The position numbers were made by a program, and so were the translations under genes. 60,968 nt of DNA from Methylobacterium sp. J-048 (lineage in GTDB: Bacteria; Pseudomonadota; Alphaproteobacteria; Rhizobiales; Beijerinckiaceae). Below are positions 45,583-55,208 of the stretch, piece after piece. The stretch is taken from contig NZ_JAKSYL010000130.1 in assembly GCF_022829515.1 (NCBI RefSeq), positions 1-60,968 of the forward strand, given 5' to 3'. Every line of letters starts with the position of its first letter. The stretch's first letter is position 1. The notes beneath the pieces are model-generated. The model was given only the letters and a program-made list of their open reading frames with translations, was not told the DNA's origin and did not search any database.

Positions 45583-47313
45583 TCAGTAGGCGAGCGCGTC
45601 CTTGCCCTCGAAGCTGGTGATCGGCGGGTAGGCGCGCTGGTCGGTGATCACATCGATCACCGTCACGACGCCGCTCGCGAGCGCGGCGTGCAGCGCCGGC
45701 GCGAGATCTCCGGGGCTCTCCACGCGCGTTCCGGCGCAGCCGCAGGCCCGCGCGATCGCGGCGTGGTCCACCGCCTCGAAATCGCAGACGTCGGTGAAGT
45801 CGCCGAACAGGCTCAGCTCCGCGTGCTTCTGGTAGCCGAGGATCTGATTGTTCAAGACGACGACGATCACCGGAAGCCGCATGCGCCGCGCCGTCTCCAG
45901 CTCCGACCAGACATGGCCGAACCCGCCGTCACCGGTCACGCAGATCACGGGCGCCTCTGGGCGCGCCGCCTTGGCGCCGAGGGCGAAGGGCAGGCCCCAG
46001 CCGAGGCCCGCGATGCCGCGCGGTGTCAGGAAGCGCTGGCCGGCCTTCCGCGCCGTGAGGAAGTTGGCGATCCAGATCGAGGCGTAGCTCGCGTCGGCGA
46101 CGACGATTGTCTCGGGCGTCGTCACCGCATCGATCTCGGCCATGATCCGCTCCGGCCGGATCGGCGTGGCCTCCAGGTCGACGAGGCGGGCCATGTCGTC
46201 GGCGTGAGCCTCGCGAGCACGGGCGATCGTGTCTTCGAGAGCTGCGCGGCGGCCCTCGAGCCCGGACAGATCGCGCTGCCGAAGGGCCTCGGCGAGAGCC
46301 GCCAGCGTCAGCTTGGCGTCGCCGACGAGGCGCAGGGACTCGTAGTTGCGGCCGACCTCGCTCCCGTCCACGTCGAGATGGATGAAACGGGCGCCTTCCG
46401 GGTAGAGCGACCAGCTGTCGGTGCCGTTCTGGTTGGTCCGGTTGCCGACAAGAAGGACGACATCGGCCTCCGTGACGAGCGCGCGCAGATGGGACGAGCG
46501 CCCCCGTGGCGCCATGAAGTAGCCGACCACGCCGATCGAGAGCGGGGCGGTCTCGGCGACGGCGCCCTTGCCCATCACCGTGGTGGCAACCGGCAGTCCG
46601 AGTGCCTGGAGCGCGATCAGCTCGGGGCCTGCACCCGAGGAATGAACGCCACCGCCCGCGATCACCAGCGGGCGCTGCGCCCCGGCGATCAGGTCGGCGG
46701 CCTGTGCGATCCGGGCCGGATCGGCGACCGTGCGGTCGAGAGGATAAGTGCCGAGGCTGGCCGAACGGCGGGGCGCGGCAGCGTCTAAATCGGGGCGCTC
46801 GTCGAGCAGGTCGAGGGGCACCAGCAGCACGGCCGGCCCCGGACGCCCGGAGGCCGCGGCGGCGAAGGCCATGTCGACGTAATCGTCGATGCGCTCGGCG
46901 ACCGCGACCCGGCGCACCCATTTGGCGACGCCCGCGAACAGGGCGAGGTGATCGAGTTCCTGGAAGGCGTTCCTGTCGGTGAAGCGGCGGTGGACGTCCT
47001 GGACGATCGCCACGACCGGAATAGAGGCTTTCAGGGCTTCCGCGAGCCCCGGCACCAGCAGGGTGGCGGCGGGGCCGTTCTGAGCCGCGACCACCGCGAC
47101 GCGGCCGGAGATCCGCGCGTAAGCATCGGCCATCGCGGCGCCCGCGTTCTCGGTGCGGTAGCCGATCTGGCGGATGCCGTGATGCGGCGCTGCCAGGAAC
47201 AGGGCCGAGGGGATGCTCTGGCCGAACACGTCGCGGACCCCGTGCCGGTGGAGCGCGGCGGCGAGGGCGTGGGCGCCGGTCATGTTGGCGCGCGGCTCGG
47301 ACATCTCGGACAT
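45583..47313 (-). CDS. Thiamine diphosphate-dependent enzyme (acetolactate synthase-like)
   Basis: 576 residues with the three domains of the decarboxylase/synthase family. The catalytic Glu is in YRTENAGAAMADAYAR (about 55), and the ThDP-Mg motif runs GDGGFGHVWSELETARR to VVLNNQILG. Close relatives include acetolactate synthase, benzoylformate decarboxylase and sulfopyruvate decarboxylase; I cannot pick among them. No regulatory subunit gene is next to it, which argues against amino-acid biosynthesis. It probably decarboxylates or condenses a 2-oxoacid from the imported substrate. ATG 47313 follows the upstream gene by 11 bases. Confidence 0.8.
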   Translation of the reverse strand: MSEMSEPRANMTGAHALAAALHRHGVRDVFGQSIPSALFLAAPHHGIRQIGYRTENAGAAMADAYARISGRVAVVAAQNGPAATLLVPGLAEALKASIPVVAIVQDVHRRFTDRNAFQELDHLALFAGVAKWVRRVAVAERIDDYVDMAFAAAASGRPGPAVLLVPLDLLDERPDLDAAAPRRSASLGTYPLDRTVADPARIAQAADLIAGAQRPLVIAGGGVHSSGAGPELIALQALGLPVATTVMGKGAVAETAPLSIGVVGYFMAPRGRSSHLRALVTEADVVLLVGNRTNQNGTDSWSLYPEGARFIHLDVDGSEVGRNYESLRLVGDAKLTLAALAEALRQRDLSGLEGRRAALEDTIARAREAHADDMARLVDLEATPIRPERIMAEIDAVTTPETIVVADASYASIWIANFLTARKAGQRFLTPRGIAGLGWGLPFALGAKAARPEAPVICVTGDGGFGHVWSELETARRMRLPVIVVVLNNQILGYQKHAELSLFGDFTDVCDFEAVDHAAIARACGCAGTRVESPGDLAPALHAALASGVVTVIDVITDQRAYPPITSFEGKDALAY

Positions 47314-47324
47314 CAGCGGCTCCC

Positions 47325-48332
47325 TCACGTGGTCTCGCCCATCGACAGGACGATCTTCCCGATATGCTGGCCTGCATCCATGCGGGCATGGGCCTCGGCG
47401 ACCCGGTCGAACGGGAACACGGAGTCGATCGGCGGCCGCGCCCGACCCGCCGCGAGCAGCGGCAGGACGTGTTCGGCGAGGGCATCGGCGAGGCGCGCCT
47501 TCAGAGCCACCGGACGGGCCCGCAGCGTCGAGCCCGTCAGCGTCACCCGCTTCATCAGGAGCGGCTGGAAGTCGATCTCCGTCACGCGCGAGCCTTGCTG
47601 GAAGGCGATCTGCGCGATGCGCCCGTCGACCGCCACAGCTTCGAGATTGCGGGCGATGTACGGGCCGCCGACCATGTCGAGGATCACGTCGGGCCCGCTT
47701 CCGCCGGTGGCCTCCCTGGCTGCGGCGACGAAATCGTCCTGCCGATAATCGATCGCGGTATCCGCGCCGAGCCTCAGGCAGGCCGCGCACTTCTCCGGCG
47801 AGCCCGCGGTGACGAGGACCTTGGCGCCGCGCGCCTTCGCGAGCAGGATCGCGGTCGTGCCGATGCCCGAGGAACCGCCGTGGATCAGCAGGCACTCGCC
47901 CGCCTGCAGCCGGGCACGCTCGAACACGTTGCTCCACACGGTGAAGTAGGTCTCGGGGATTGCGCCCGCCTCGACCGCCGGGAGGCCTTCCGGCACGGGA
48001 AGCGCGACGGCCTCGTCGACGACGGCCCATTCGGCGTAGGCGCCGCTCTGCACCAGCGCCATCACCCGGTCTCCAGGCTGAAAGCGCCCGGCACCGGGCC
48101 CAAGGGCCTCGACGATGCCGGCGAGTTCGAGTCCGAGCACGTCGGAGGCGCCGGGCGGCGGTGGGTACCGGCCCTCGCGCTGCATCACGTCCGGCCGGTT
48201 GATGCCCGCGGCCTCGACGCGCACGAGCACCTGGCCCTGGCTCGGCTCCGGACGGGGTCGCTCGACGATCCGGAGGACTTCGGGGCCGCCCGGCCCCGCG
48301 GCGACGACCGCTCGCATACCGGTGTTCATCAC
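47325..48332 (-). CDS. NADPH:quinone oxidoreductase-like MDR protein
   Basis: 335 residues of the zinc-free medium-chain dehydrogenase family. EAAGINRPDVMQREGRYPPP is the quinone-oxidoreductase signature and LIHGGSSGIGTTAILLAKAR binds NADPH. No zinc-ligand Cys cluster is present. It reduces quinones or activated double bonds such as enones. It overlaps the alcohol dehydrogenase stop by 4 bases. Confidence 0.85.
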   Translation of the reverse strand: MMNTGMRAVVAAGPGGPEVLRIVERPRPEPSQGQVLVRVEAAGINRPDVMQREGRYPPPPGASDVLGLELAGIVEALGPGAGRFQPGDRVMALVQSGAYAEWAVVDEAVALPVPEGLPAVEAGAIPETYFTVWSNVFERARLQAGECLLIHGGSSGIGTTAILLAKARGAKVLVTAGSPEKCAACLRLGADTAIDYRQDDFVAAAREATGGSGPDVILDMVGGPYIARNLEAVAVDGRIAQIAFQQGSRVTEIDFQPLLMKRVTLTGSTLRARPVALKARLADALAEHVLPLLAAGRARPPIDSVFPFDRVAEAHARMDAGQHIGKIVLSMGETT

Positions 48333-49384
48333 CCCTCCTCCTGCGTTGCGACCGCTTCGGGAAGAAGCAGCACCTTCATGGCCTGCCGGCTGCGAGCCAG
48401 TTCGAAGGCCGCGCGGGCTTCGGCGAGGGGGCGGCGATGCGTGATCAGCGCTTCGAGCGTCCCGCCATGGGCGGCCAGAAGGCGGATCGCCTCGTCGAAG
48501 GCACGCGCCGTGGTGTCGTGGGCCGCACGAAGCTGCCTCTTGCTGCGGACGAAGGCGGTCAGGTCGAGGTCCAAGGATCCGGAATGGATTCCGGCCACCA
48601 CCATCACGCCACCCGACCGCAGCACGGCCAACCCCTCGACCACCGACCGGGCTGATCCTGTCGCCTCGATCACCCGGTCGGCCTCCCCCCCAAAAGCATG
48701 CCGGACGGCGGCTTCCAGGCTGCCGCCGGCGAGATCGGCGGTCCCGCCGATGCCGATCCGGCGGGCGAGGTCGAGGCGGGCGGCGTCGTCGAGGCCGGCG
48801 AGCAACACGGCCGCGCCCCGGAGCTGCGCCACGAAGGCGATGCAGAGCCCGATCGGGCCCGGCCCAAGCACCACCACCCGGTCGCCGGGTCCCACCTCCG
48901 CCACGTCGACGGCGTTGACCGCCACCGCCAGGGGCTCGGCCAAGGCCGCGACGGTCAGAGGCACATCGTCAGGGAGACGGCGGCAATTCGCGGCCGGAAC
49001 GACGACCTGCTGGGCGAAGGCCCCGTCGTCGTGCAGGCCGACGACTCGCCGGCTCTGGCAATCCTGCGGCCGGTCGGCTGAGCAGGCCGCGCAGTCACCG
49101 CACGGCACCGTCGGCCAGCAGGTGACCCGGTCGCCCACAACGAGCGCGGTTACGCCGTCGCCGACCGCCCGGACCGTACCGGCGAACTCGTGGCCGAGGG
49201 TGACCGGCATGAAGGCGGTCATGAAGCCGTAGCCCGCTGTCCACTCGAAGGCGTGGATGTCGCTGCCGCAGATGCCGGCAGCGGCAACCGCGATGGTCAC
49301 ACGGCCCGCGCCCGGGCTGGGCGGTGCATCAACGTGGACGAGGTCTGCCCCGAAGGCAGCCGTCGCCTTGCGCAACGCAAGCAT
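48329..49384 (-). CDS. Zinc-dependent alcohol dehydrogenase
   Basis: 351 residues. GICGSDIHAFEW and LGHEFAGTVRAVGDGV give the catalytic-zinc site, CGDCAACSADRPQDC the structural-zinc Cys cluster, and VVLGPGPIGLCIAFVAQL the NAD fold. It resembles sorbitol, threonine and butanediol dehydrogenases. It is the first gene of the leftward operon; the GntR operator lies 77 bases upstream of its ATG. Confidence 0.85.
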   Translation of the reverse strand: MLALRKATAAFGADLVHVDAPPSPGAGRVTIAVAAAGICGSDIHAFEWTAGYGFMTAFMPVTLGHEFAGTVRAVGDGVTALVVGDRVTCWPTVPCGDCAACSADRPQDCQSRRVVGLHDDGAFAQQVVVPAANCRRLPDDVPLTVAALAEPLAVAVNAVDVAEVGPGDRVVVLGPGPIGLCIAFVAQLRGAAVLLAGLDDAARLDLARRIGIGGTADLAGGSLEAAVRHAFGGEADRVIEATGSARSVVEGLAVLRSGGVMVVAGIHSGSLDLDLTAFVRSKRQLRAAHDTTARAFDEAIRLLAAHGGTLEALITHRRPLAEARAAFELARSRQAMKVLLLPEAVATQEEG

Positions 49385-49460
49385 TTCCGTCCCCTGTCTA
49401 CCGCTAGGCGTGAAAGCCCCGCGGCCTGCATCGCGGTGGCGGCCAGCGACGCAGTGTGTA

Positions 49461-49476
49461 ATTTGTTATAACAAAT
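49461..49476. promoter_or_regulatory. Probable operator of the GntR regulator
   Basis: ATTTGTTATAACAAAT is a perfect 16-bp palindrome in otherwise GC-rich DNA, placed between the divergent alcohol dehydrogenase and GntR genes, 20 bases before the regulator ATG. Its size and symmetry suit a GntR dimer. It overlaps where the regulator's own promoter and leader must be, so autorepression is likely. Confidence 0.75.
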
Positions 49477-49496
49477 ATCTGACCGCGGGGAGGAAT

Positions 49497-50207
49497 ATGT
49501 CAAGCGCTTCGGCGTCTGAACCGAAAACTGGCGAAATTTTGCCGGACTGGGTTCGTCCGATTGTCAAAGAGAGCCTGAGCGAGCGCGCCTATCGTGAATT
49601 GCGCGTGGCACTAATGCGCGGGCAACTGCGCCCGGACACGCGCCTGCGGCTCCGCCCGATGTCGGCTCGGTTCGGTATCAGCGCGACACCCATGCGCGAG
49701 GCCCTGCTCAGGCTCGTTTCCGAGAAGGCGTTGGCACTCGATGCGCGCGGCAGCGTCGTCGTACCCAGGCTGGCCCTGGATCAACTCCTGGAGATCCGGG
49801 CGATCCGCACAGACCTCGAGGGACGGGCGGCTGCCGCGGCTATCGCATCACCTGCCGCTGAAATCGATGCTCTCGAAGCGATCCACGCGCAGATCTCACA
49901 GTGCCATGCGAGCCGCGACTTCGCTCGCGCAGTGAACCTCAACACCGAGTTCCACTTGTCGCTGTGCAGGCTTGGTGGGATGCCGATCCTGTATGAGATC
50001 GTCGAATTACTATGGGTGCGATGCGGCCCGATCCTCTCGCACCTCTATGATGACGGGGTCCCGGACTGGGAACCCCATCCACATCGGCGCGTCATCGACG
50101 CCTTGCGCCACGGCGACTCGGACGCCGCGCGCGATGCAGTCCGAGAGGATATCGAGCGCGGCGGCAGCGGGCTGTTCGCCCATGTCCGCGCGTCCCCCGC
50201 GGGGTGA
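49497..50207 (+). CDS. GntR family transcriptional regulator (FCD type)
   Basis: 236 residues. The winged-helix domain covers about 25-90 (LSERAYRELRVALMRGQL; FGISATPMREALLRLVSEKA). The rest is an all-helical FCD effector domain, with LEIRAIRTDLEGRAAAAA at its start and a His in NTEFHLSLCR that usually binds metal and a carboxylate ligand. ATG 49497 follows GGGGAGGAAT; the open extension to 49257 crosses the operator. Divergence from the 13-gene catabolic set makes it the probable repressor, released by an organic acid. Confidence 0.85.
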   Translation: MSSASASEPKTGEILPDWVRPIVKESLSERAYRELRVALMRGQLRPDTRLRLRPMSARFGISATPMREALLRLVSEKALALDARGSVVVPRLALDQLLEIRAIRTDLEGRAAAAAIASPAAEIDALEAIHAQISQCHASRDFARAVNLNTEFHLSLCRLGGMPILYEIVELLWVRCGPILSHLYDDGVPDWEPHPHRRVIDALRHGDSDAARDAVREDIERGGSGLFAHVRASPAG

Positions 50208-50312
50208 TCCGGGGCGGGCGCCTGGAACCCGCCGAACAAATCTTTAGCTTGCCCCTCCAGCATCTGGCCGCAACCCCTGCGTTGCCCGCCGCGCAGCGTG
50301 GATCGGGCTCGA

Positions 50313-50948
50313 TCAGTCAGCCGGAACGGGCGGCGATGGCAAGGTTTCCTTCGCGTCGGCGGGCGGTTCGACCTTGGCGACATTCAGGGTCATGCAGACG
50401 AGGTCGTAGTAGCCGTTGACTGCGATGAGATCCATCGCTCCCTGCTCTCCGAACCGGGCGACCACTGCCCTGTACAGGCCATCGGAGACTTGCCTGTCAC
50501 GATGAAGCTGGGTCGAGAAGTCGTAGATCAGCGCCTCGTCGGTACTCATGCCGGTCGGTCGCCGACCGGCCTTCAAGTCCTCGGCGATCGAGGGGCGAAG
50601 GCCGGCCTTTAGGGCCAGCGGATGATGCGCGTACCATTCATAGCCAGAACTCCATACCCGGCCGGTGATCAGGATTGCGAACTCGTTGAGGTCACGAGGC
50701 AGGCTCGTATTGAACCGGAGATACGCGCCGACTTTTTGCAGACGATTGCTGAGTTCGGGTGAGCGCAGCCACGCATTGAACGGGCCATCAAGGGATTTTC
50801 GCGGTCCGGAGAGGATCGCGTCCGCGGCGCCCTTCTGGGCTGCCGTCATCTGATCTGGTTGCAGCGCCGGGAAACGCTCGACGGTCTGCGCAGAGGTGCC
50901 GTTCACAGCCAGCAGCAGGCTGACGGCGGCCAGAACCAGCACTTTCAT
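50313..50948 (-). CDS. Exported carboxymuconolactone decarboxylase-like protein
   Basis: 211 residues. A signal peptide (about 1-20, ending TSAQ) precedes an AhpD/CMD-type helical domain: FAILITGRVWSSGYEWYAHH followed by PLALKAGL is the family core. The CxxC peroxidase pair of AhpD is absent, so a decarboxylase-like or structural role is more likely. A periplasmic location is unusual for the family, whose classical members are cytoplasmic. ATG 50948 was chosen over 50963 because the signal peptide starts cleanly there. Confidence 0.75.
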   Translation of the reverse strand: MKVLVLAAVSLLLAVNGTSAQTVERFPALQPDQMTAAQKGAADAILSGPRKSLDGPFNAWLRSPELSNRLQKVGAYLRFNTSLPRDLNEFAILITGRVWSSGYEWYAHHPLALKAGLRPSIAEDLKAGRRPTGMSTDEALIYDFSTQLHRDRQVSDGLYRAVVARFGEQGAMDLIAVNGYYDLVCMTLNVAKVEPPADAKETLPSPPVPAD

Positions 50949-51329
50949 CGGCGCTCCTCCCATTCCGGATTCTGCAACCGGATACGGTCATGTTGGCCAA
51001 ACGAACCGTTTGTGTCCATCCGCCCGTCAATCTGCACAGTCTCCATGGCGGTGTTAAGCTCCGAGTACCGGCTCCCGGCCTGAAATGCCTGCCATGCAGA
51101 TCGTCCGCGCTGCTCGTCCCGCCCGAAATTCAAGTTTTGTGATTGGTAGTGTCCAGATTCGAGATCTGCGAGGTCGCAGCGTTCGCTATCAAGATGCTGA
51201 CAGCGTCGGCTGAAAGACCGGACTGGGCTCGTTTGAGCCGTCGAGGGCTATCGGCATCGACATAATGCAAGCTGCGTTTGCCGGCTCGGTCGTCGGGTAA
51301 CACTGGGCGCGTCTCAGTCGGTTACGCGT
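50949..51329. other. Intergenic stretch, no gene seen
   Basis: Nothing protein-like is seen on either strand, and no convincing terminator or operator. The rightward half must hold the promoter of the decarboxylase-like gene. Confidence 0.4.
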
Positions 51330-52058
51330 TCAGGCCGGGATCCGCGTGCCATCCCAGGCGAAGACGCCGCCGGTGTCCTTCACGCCGAGGCTGTCGAGCA
51401 CGCGTAGGAGACGGGACGCGCTCACCTCGGGCTGAACGACACCTTTGTCGGTCGGATCTGACCGGAAGGGCCGCGACAAGGCGGAAGCGACCGTGCCCGG
51501 ATGCAAGCCGACGACGAGCGCCTCCGGTCGGGTGCGAGCCACTTCGATCGAGAGGGTCCGCAGGATCTGGTTCAACGCCGCTTTCGACGCGCGATAGGAG
51601 TACCAGCCGCCCAACCGGTTGTCGTCGATCGAGCCAACCCGCGCCGACAACGCCGCAAACACGCAGCGTCCCCGGCGCGCCAGCACCGGCACGAAATGCT
51701 TGGCGACGAGCGCCGGGCCAATCGTGTTGACCGAAAAGACAGCGGCCATAGCGGCTGGATCGAGGGCCTTGAACGTCTTCTCGGGCGAAACGCCGTCCCG
51801 ATGAAGGATGCCGGTTGCGACGATGACCAAGCCGACAGGTCCGGCCGCACCGACGTTGGCCGCAGCCGCAGCAATCGTCGCCTCGTCGCCGAGGTCGATC
51901 GGAACGGTGCGAACGCCGTGCGGAACTGACGGCTCCGAACGGGAGAGCGCGAAGACCGGAGCGTAGGCTTCGCTCGCAGCGAGGGCCCACACCAAAGCCC
52001 GGCCTATCCCGCCGGAGGCGCCGATGACGACCGCGCTGGTCGAGGCAGGCGCCATCAA
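51330..52058 (-). CDS. SDR family oxidoreductase (C-factor-like)
   Basis: 242 residues. AVVIGASGGIGRALVWALA binds the cofactor, and SARVGSIDDNRLGGWYSYRA then SKAALN carries the Ser-Tyr-Lys set. SIEVARTRPEALVVGLHPGT is characteristic of the CsgA/C-factor branch. It is translationally coupled to the DUF938 methyltransferase-like gene (4-base overlap). Confidence 0.85.
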   Translation of the reverse strand: MMAPASTSAVVIGASGGIGRALVWALAASEAYAPVFALSRSEPSVPHGVRTVPIDLGDEATIAAAAANVGAAGPVGLVIVATGILHRDGVSPEKTFKALDPAAMAAVFSVNTIGPALVAKHFVPVLARRGRCVFAALSARVGSIDDNRLGGWYSYRASKAALNQILRTLSIEVARTRPEALVVGLHPGTVASALSRPFRSDPTDKGVVQPEVSASRLLRVLDSLGVKDTGGVFAWDGTRIPA

Positions 52059-52690
52059 CGCGAAGCCCCGCCGACGTTCGAAGAGAGTCGATCCAGCTTG
52101 CGAAAGATCAGGCTGAGGTTGTTGGCAGGCATCGCGACGCGCTGGGCGAGATGGAGCCCATGCGTGTCGGCGGCATCCGCGACGGCCTCGATGTCACGGA
52201 CACCCCAGGACGCGTTCCTCGTGCGCAGGCCATCGTCGAACGCGGCGTTGCTCGGCGCGGTGTGGGCACCATCCTCCCGAAATGGGCCATAGAGATAGAG
52301 AATTCCCCCCACAGGAAGCGTCGCACCCGCGCCGGCCATCAGCCCGGTTGTCGCGTCCCAGGCCGCGATATGAATCATGTTGATCGCGACGATCGCGTCG
52401 ACCTTCGCCACCGGCCAGGGCTGCCGGGTCGCGTCGATCGCCAGCGGGGCCCGGAGATTCGAGAGGCCAGAGGCACGCGTATGGGCGACGATGCTGCGGC
52501 GCGCCACCTCATCCGGATCGCTGGGCTGCCAGTCGAGGGCAGGCATCGCCCGGGCGAAGTGGACGGCGTGCTCGCCTGATCCGCTTGCGATCTCCAGAAC
52601 GAGGCCTCTGGGCGGAACGACGCGCCCCAGGATTTCGACGATCGCCGCGGCGTTGCGCGCAACGGCCGGCGAGAACAAGGCATCCAACAT
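52055..52690 (-). CDS. DUF938 SAM-dependent methyltransferase-like protein
   Basis: 211 residues. SPAVARNAAAIVEILGRVVP then GLVLEIASGSGEHAVHFARA is the DUF938 opening, with the SAM-binding glycine loop. VDAIVAINMIHIAAWDA and GGILYLYGPFREDG continue the Rossmann methyltransferase fold. The substrate is unknown. The frame is open to 53338 but only antisense to the repeat there, so ATG 52690 is used. Confidence 0.8.
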   Translation of the reverse strand: MLDALFSPAVARNAAAIVEILGRVVPPRGLVLEIASGSGEHAVHFARAMPALDWQPSDPDEVARRSIVAHTRASGLSNLRAPLAIDATRQPWPVAKVDAIVAINMIHIAAWDATTGLMAGAGATLPVGGILYLYGPFREDGAHTAPSNAAFDDGLRTRNASWGVRDIEAVADAADTHGLHLAQRVAMPANNLSLIFRKLDRLSSNVGGASR

Positions 52691-53036
52691 GGGGGGCTTC
52701 AAGCGATGATCCCTTGGGGCCGGTTGGTCTTCCACCGCAGCATGTCTGTTTTTGGCGGTTCGCGCACGCTCCCCGAATGGCCAGCATGCGCGCGAAGCGA
52801 CCGTTCTGCTTCCGGACAAGCGCCATTCCCAAACCGACGGAAGTCCAGGAAATCGTGCTTCCTGCTCGCCTCTTGCGCTTCCCTGCATCCGCCGTTTTGC
52901 TGCCCTGCTCGATCGGATAGGGAAATGCCGCCAAGCTACTGCACCTGCTGCAAAGATCTGAGCCCACGCACGTTCGAATCTCGATTTTCCGACGCGTTTC
53001 CCTGTAATTTCCGGGTCGACAGGGAAATTTCGTACG
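52691..53036. other. Intergenic stretch with one inverted repeat
   Basis: No gene is recognised. Near its right end TTTCCCTGT (52997-53005) and ACAGGGAAA (53019-53027) form a 9-bp inverted repeat with a 13-base loop, just before the duplicated scar. Confidence 0.45.
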
Positions 53037-53644
53037 GAGACGGGTTCGCGTCCGACTGCCCGCTCCACCAGGCCTTCCTGGTGAAAAGTCAGTTTTCTGC
53101 TCTCGGCGGCGATATCGCTGCTGGGACCAGGCTTTAGCGGCAGCCTACACGGTCTCCCGCAACCGTCGACACCGCTCCGCCGCCCACCTTCGGGCTTGAA
53201 CACGCGCCCGTTCTCGGCATGGGCAGTGCCGTTTTCCGGCTCGCCAAGCGGACGCAGGCTCGGAGACCGTTTCGCACCCCGGCGTGAGACGCGCGTTCGC
53301 GCGGAGATCGCGCTGTCGCGGATCCAGGCAGAGCGCAACGCGGATCGGGAATCGACGGGCAGCGAGGCGCGGCGCTTGGGAGCGAGGCTTTGATCAACGG
53401 TGGCAGCCTACGGTCCGACGTGACGGCCCCTCCGCCCCATAACAGCCCGGCCGCGCTGCTCTTCGCCACGATGTTCCCGCAAGCCGCCTTGTCCATGCTC
53501 AGTCTCGCGCCGCCGGTCATGGCGGGGGCGGTCACGCACAGCTACGGCCTTGCCCGCCGAGGTCACGGGGGCGTATTCGGGCCTGGTCTACGCCGCGCTC
53601 GATGCCTTCTGAAGGCGAAGGGCGCCGTTACGGCGTCTCCGCTT
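53037..53644 (+). repeat. Direct repeat copy B: transporter fragment joined to hydrolase tail
   Basis: 53037-53588 matches 12633-13183, and 53586-53644 matches 20701-20759. The join falls on tggtct, present in both parents (ctggtctcgcc in copy A, atggtctacgcc in the hydrolase). The 7.5 kb that separates the two parts at the first locus, including the Mrr-like nuclease and packaging operon, is absent here. Confidence 0.85.
53390..53612 (+). pseudogene. MFS transporter N-terminal fragment (scar)
   Basis: The first helices (PQAALSMLSLAPPVMAGAVT) repeat those at 12984. An extra T after ggcc near 53551 shifts the frame, so the join to the hydrolase tail is not even translated in phase. It is a non-functional relic within repeat copy B. 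Confidence 0.75.
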
Positions 53645-53709
53645 AGGTCTTCACGCCCGGGCTGCGTCGTGGTGGTGATCTCAGCGTCCCAGCCGTCTAA
53701 GATCGCACG

Positions 53710-54828
53710 ATGTCGTCGCCGCTCCCAGAGATCATCGCCCTCGCCTCGCGGCTGATTGCCTTTGACACCCGCAGTAGCCGCAGCAATCGCGCGCTCGCCG
53801 ATTTCGTCGTCAGCGAGCTGCCGGGGTTTGCGATCGAGCGGCTGGACTTCACGGACCCGGACGGCATCGAGAAAAGCGCGCTGGTCGCCCTGCGCGGCGA
53901 GGCCGGCGGCTGCCTGGCCTTCTCGGCGCACATGGACACGGTGCCTCCGGTCGGCTGGACGCGCGATCCGTTCCGACCCGCGGTCCAGGACGGGCGGCTC
54001 TACGGTCTGGGGAGCTGCGACATGAAGGGGCCGATGGCCGCGGTCATCGTCGCCGCACGCAGCCTGCCCGCCGACCGCGCCGCGATGCTGCTGCTGACCT
54101 GCGATGAGGAGACGACCAAGGCGGGCGCACGCCGCATCGTCTCCGAGAGCCAGATGCTCAAGGCGCACCCACCCGCCGGCATACTCGTCGTCGAGCCGAC
54201 GGATCTACGGCCGCTGCGCGGGCACCGCTCCGACGTCCAGTTCACCGCCACCGCACGCGGTGTCCAGGCCCATTCCTCGACCGCGGATGGACTGAATGCC
54301 AACATCGCCCTAATCCCGTTCTTGTCCGAGATGCGCGACCTCTACCTCACCCTGCGCGCCGAACCCCAGCTCCAGGATCCGAGTTACGCGCCGCCCTGGT
54401 GCGATCTCAACATCATCGTCGACAACCACGGCACGGCGACCAACATCACGCCGCCGCTGGCGACCTGCCGGATGAAGTTCCGGTACTCGAAGGCGATCGA
54501 TCCGGTGTGGGTCATCGAGCGTGTCGAGGCGGCCGCACTTCGTAACGGCCTGGAACTCGTCGTTCGTCAGGAGGGCACGCCACCCGAGCTGCCCGTCGAT
54601 CATCCCTTCGTGCAGTTGGCCACGGCCGCCACCGCAGCTTCGCCCAAGGTCGGAGCGTTCGGTAGCGACGCCTCGCAATTTGCCACGGTTGCGCCGACGC
54701 TGATCCTCGGTCCAGGCTCGATGGAGCAGGCGCATAAGCCCGAAGAGTTCACCGATCTGGAGCAGCTCGAACGATCGATCCCAATCTTCCAACACCTAGC
54801 CGTCGAGCTACCTCTGGTCGAGGGATGA
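53710..54828 (+). CDS. M20 family peptidase/deacetylase (ArgE-like)
   Basis: 372 residues. The dizinc site is conserved: FSAHMDTVPP (His, Asp), GSCDMKGPMAA (bridging Asp) and CDEETTKAGARR (Glu pair). The dimerisation domain starts near residue 175 (ATARGVQAHSSTADGLNANI). Best matches by motif are acetylornithine deacetylase and succinyl-diaminopimelate desuccinylase; the true substrate is open. No arg or dap genes surround it, and it lies just after the recombination scar. Confidence 0.85.
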   Translation: MSSPLPEIIALASRLIAFDTRSSRSNRALADFVVSELPGFAIERLDFTDPDGIEKSALVALRGEAGGCLAFSAHMDTVPPVGWTRDPFRPAVQDGRLYGLGSCDMKGPMAAVIVAARSLPADRAAMLLLTCDEETTKAGARRIVSESQMLKAHPPAGILVVEPTDLRPLRGHRSDVQFTATARGVQAHSSTADGLNANIALIPFLSEMRDLYLTLRAEPQLQDPSYAPPWCDLNIIVDNHGTATNITPPLATCRMKFRYSKAIDPVWVIERVEAAALRNGLELVVRQEGTPPELPVDHPFVQLATAATAASPKVGAFGSDASQFATVAPTLILGPGSMEQAHKPEEFTDLEQLERSIPIFQHLAVELPLVEG

Positions 54829-55208
54829 TCGCCACCCTTGGCGGCGTGTTGGGAAGCTGATCGGTCCAGCCTCGCGTACAAGTTAAGCGTTTTGTACCAC
54901 TACCGACCAGCCGATTCTGGCCGAAAGCAGCATATCCGCATCCGAGCAGATGGAACTGCGAAACGGACATTCGGCTTTCGTATTAAGCTAGTCAGTGCGG
55001 ACATTGCAGGCGCCGCACCACCGTCATAACAAACCGAGGCATCCAGCCCGAGAACAGATGGGTTAGTTCGTCGCGCAGCGAGCACGTTCTCCCTGCGAGA
55101 CGGCACGTTCGGGCGCTAGTTCAACGCTGTACCCTGTCGCGACGCTATGGGATGTCGCTTGGACATCCGTGAGCCGCAGAGGGCCGCTGAACCGATCGAG
55201 GATCTGCG
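54829..55208. other. Intergenic stretch, no gene seen
   Basis: No credible reading frame or strong hairpin is seen. It should contain the promoter for the following exported-protein run, as the M20 gene has no link to it. Confidence 0.4.

Noticed and set aside
45250..46788. Long rightward open frame (512 residues) opposite the ThDP enzyme and LivK genes
   Set aside because: No domain resemblance; it spans two well-supported leftward genes.
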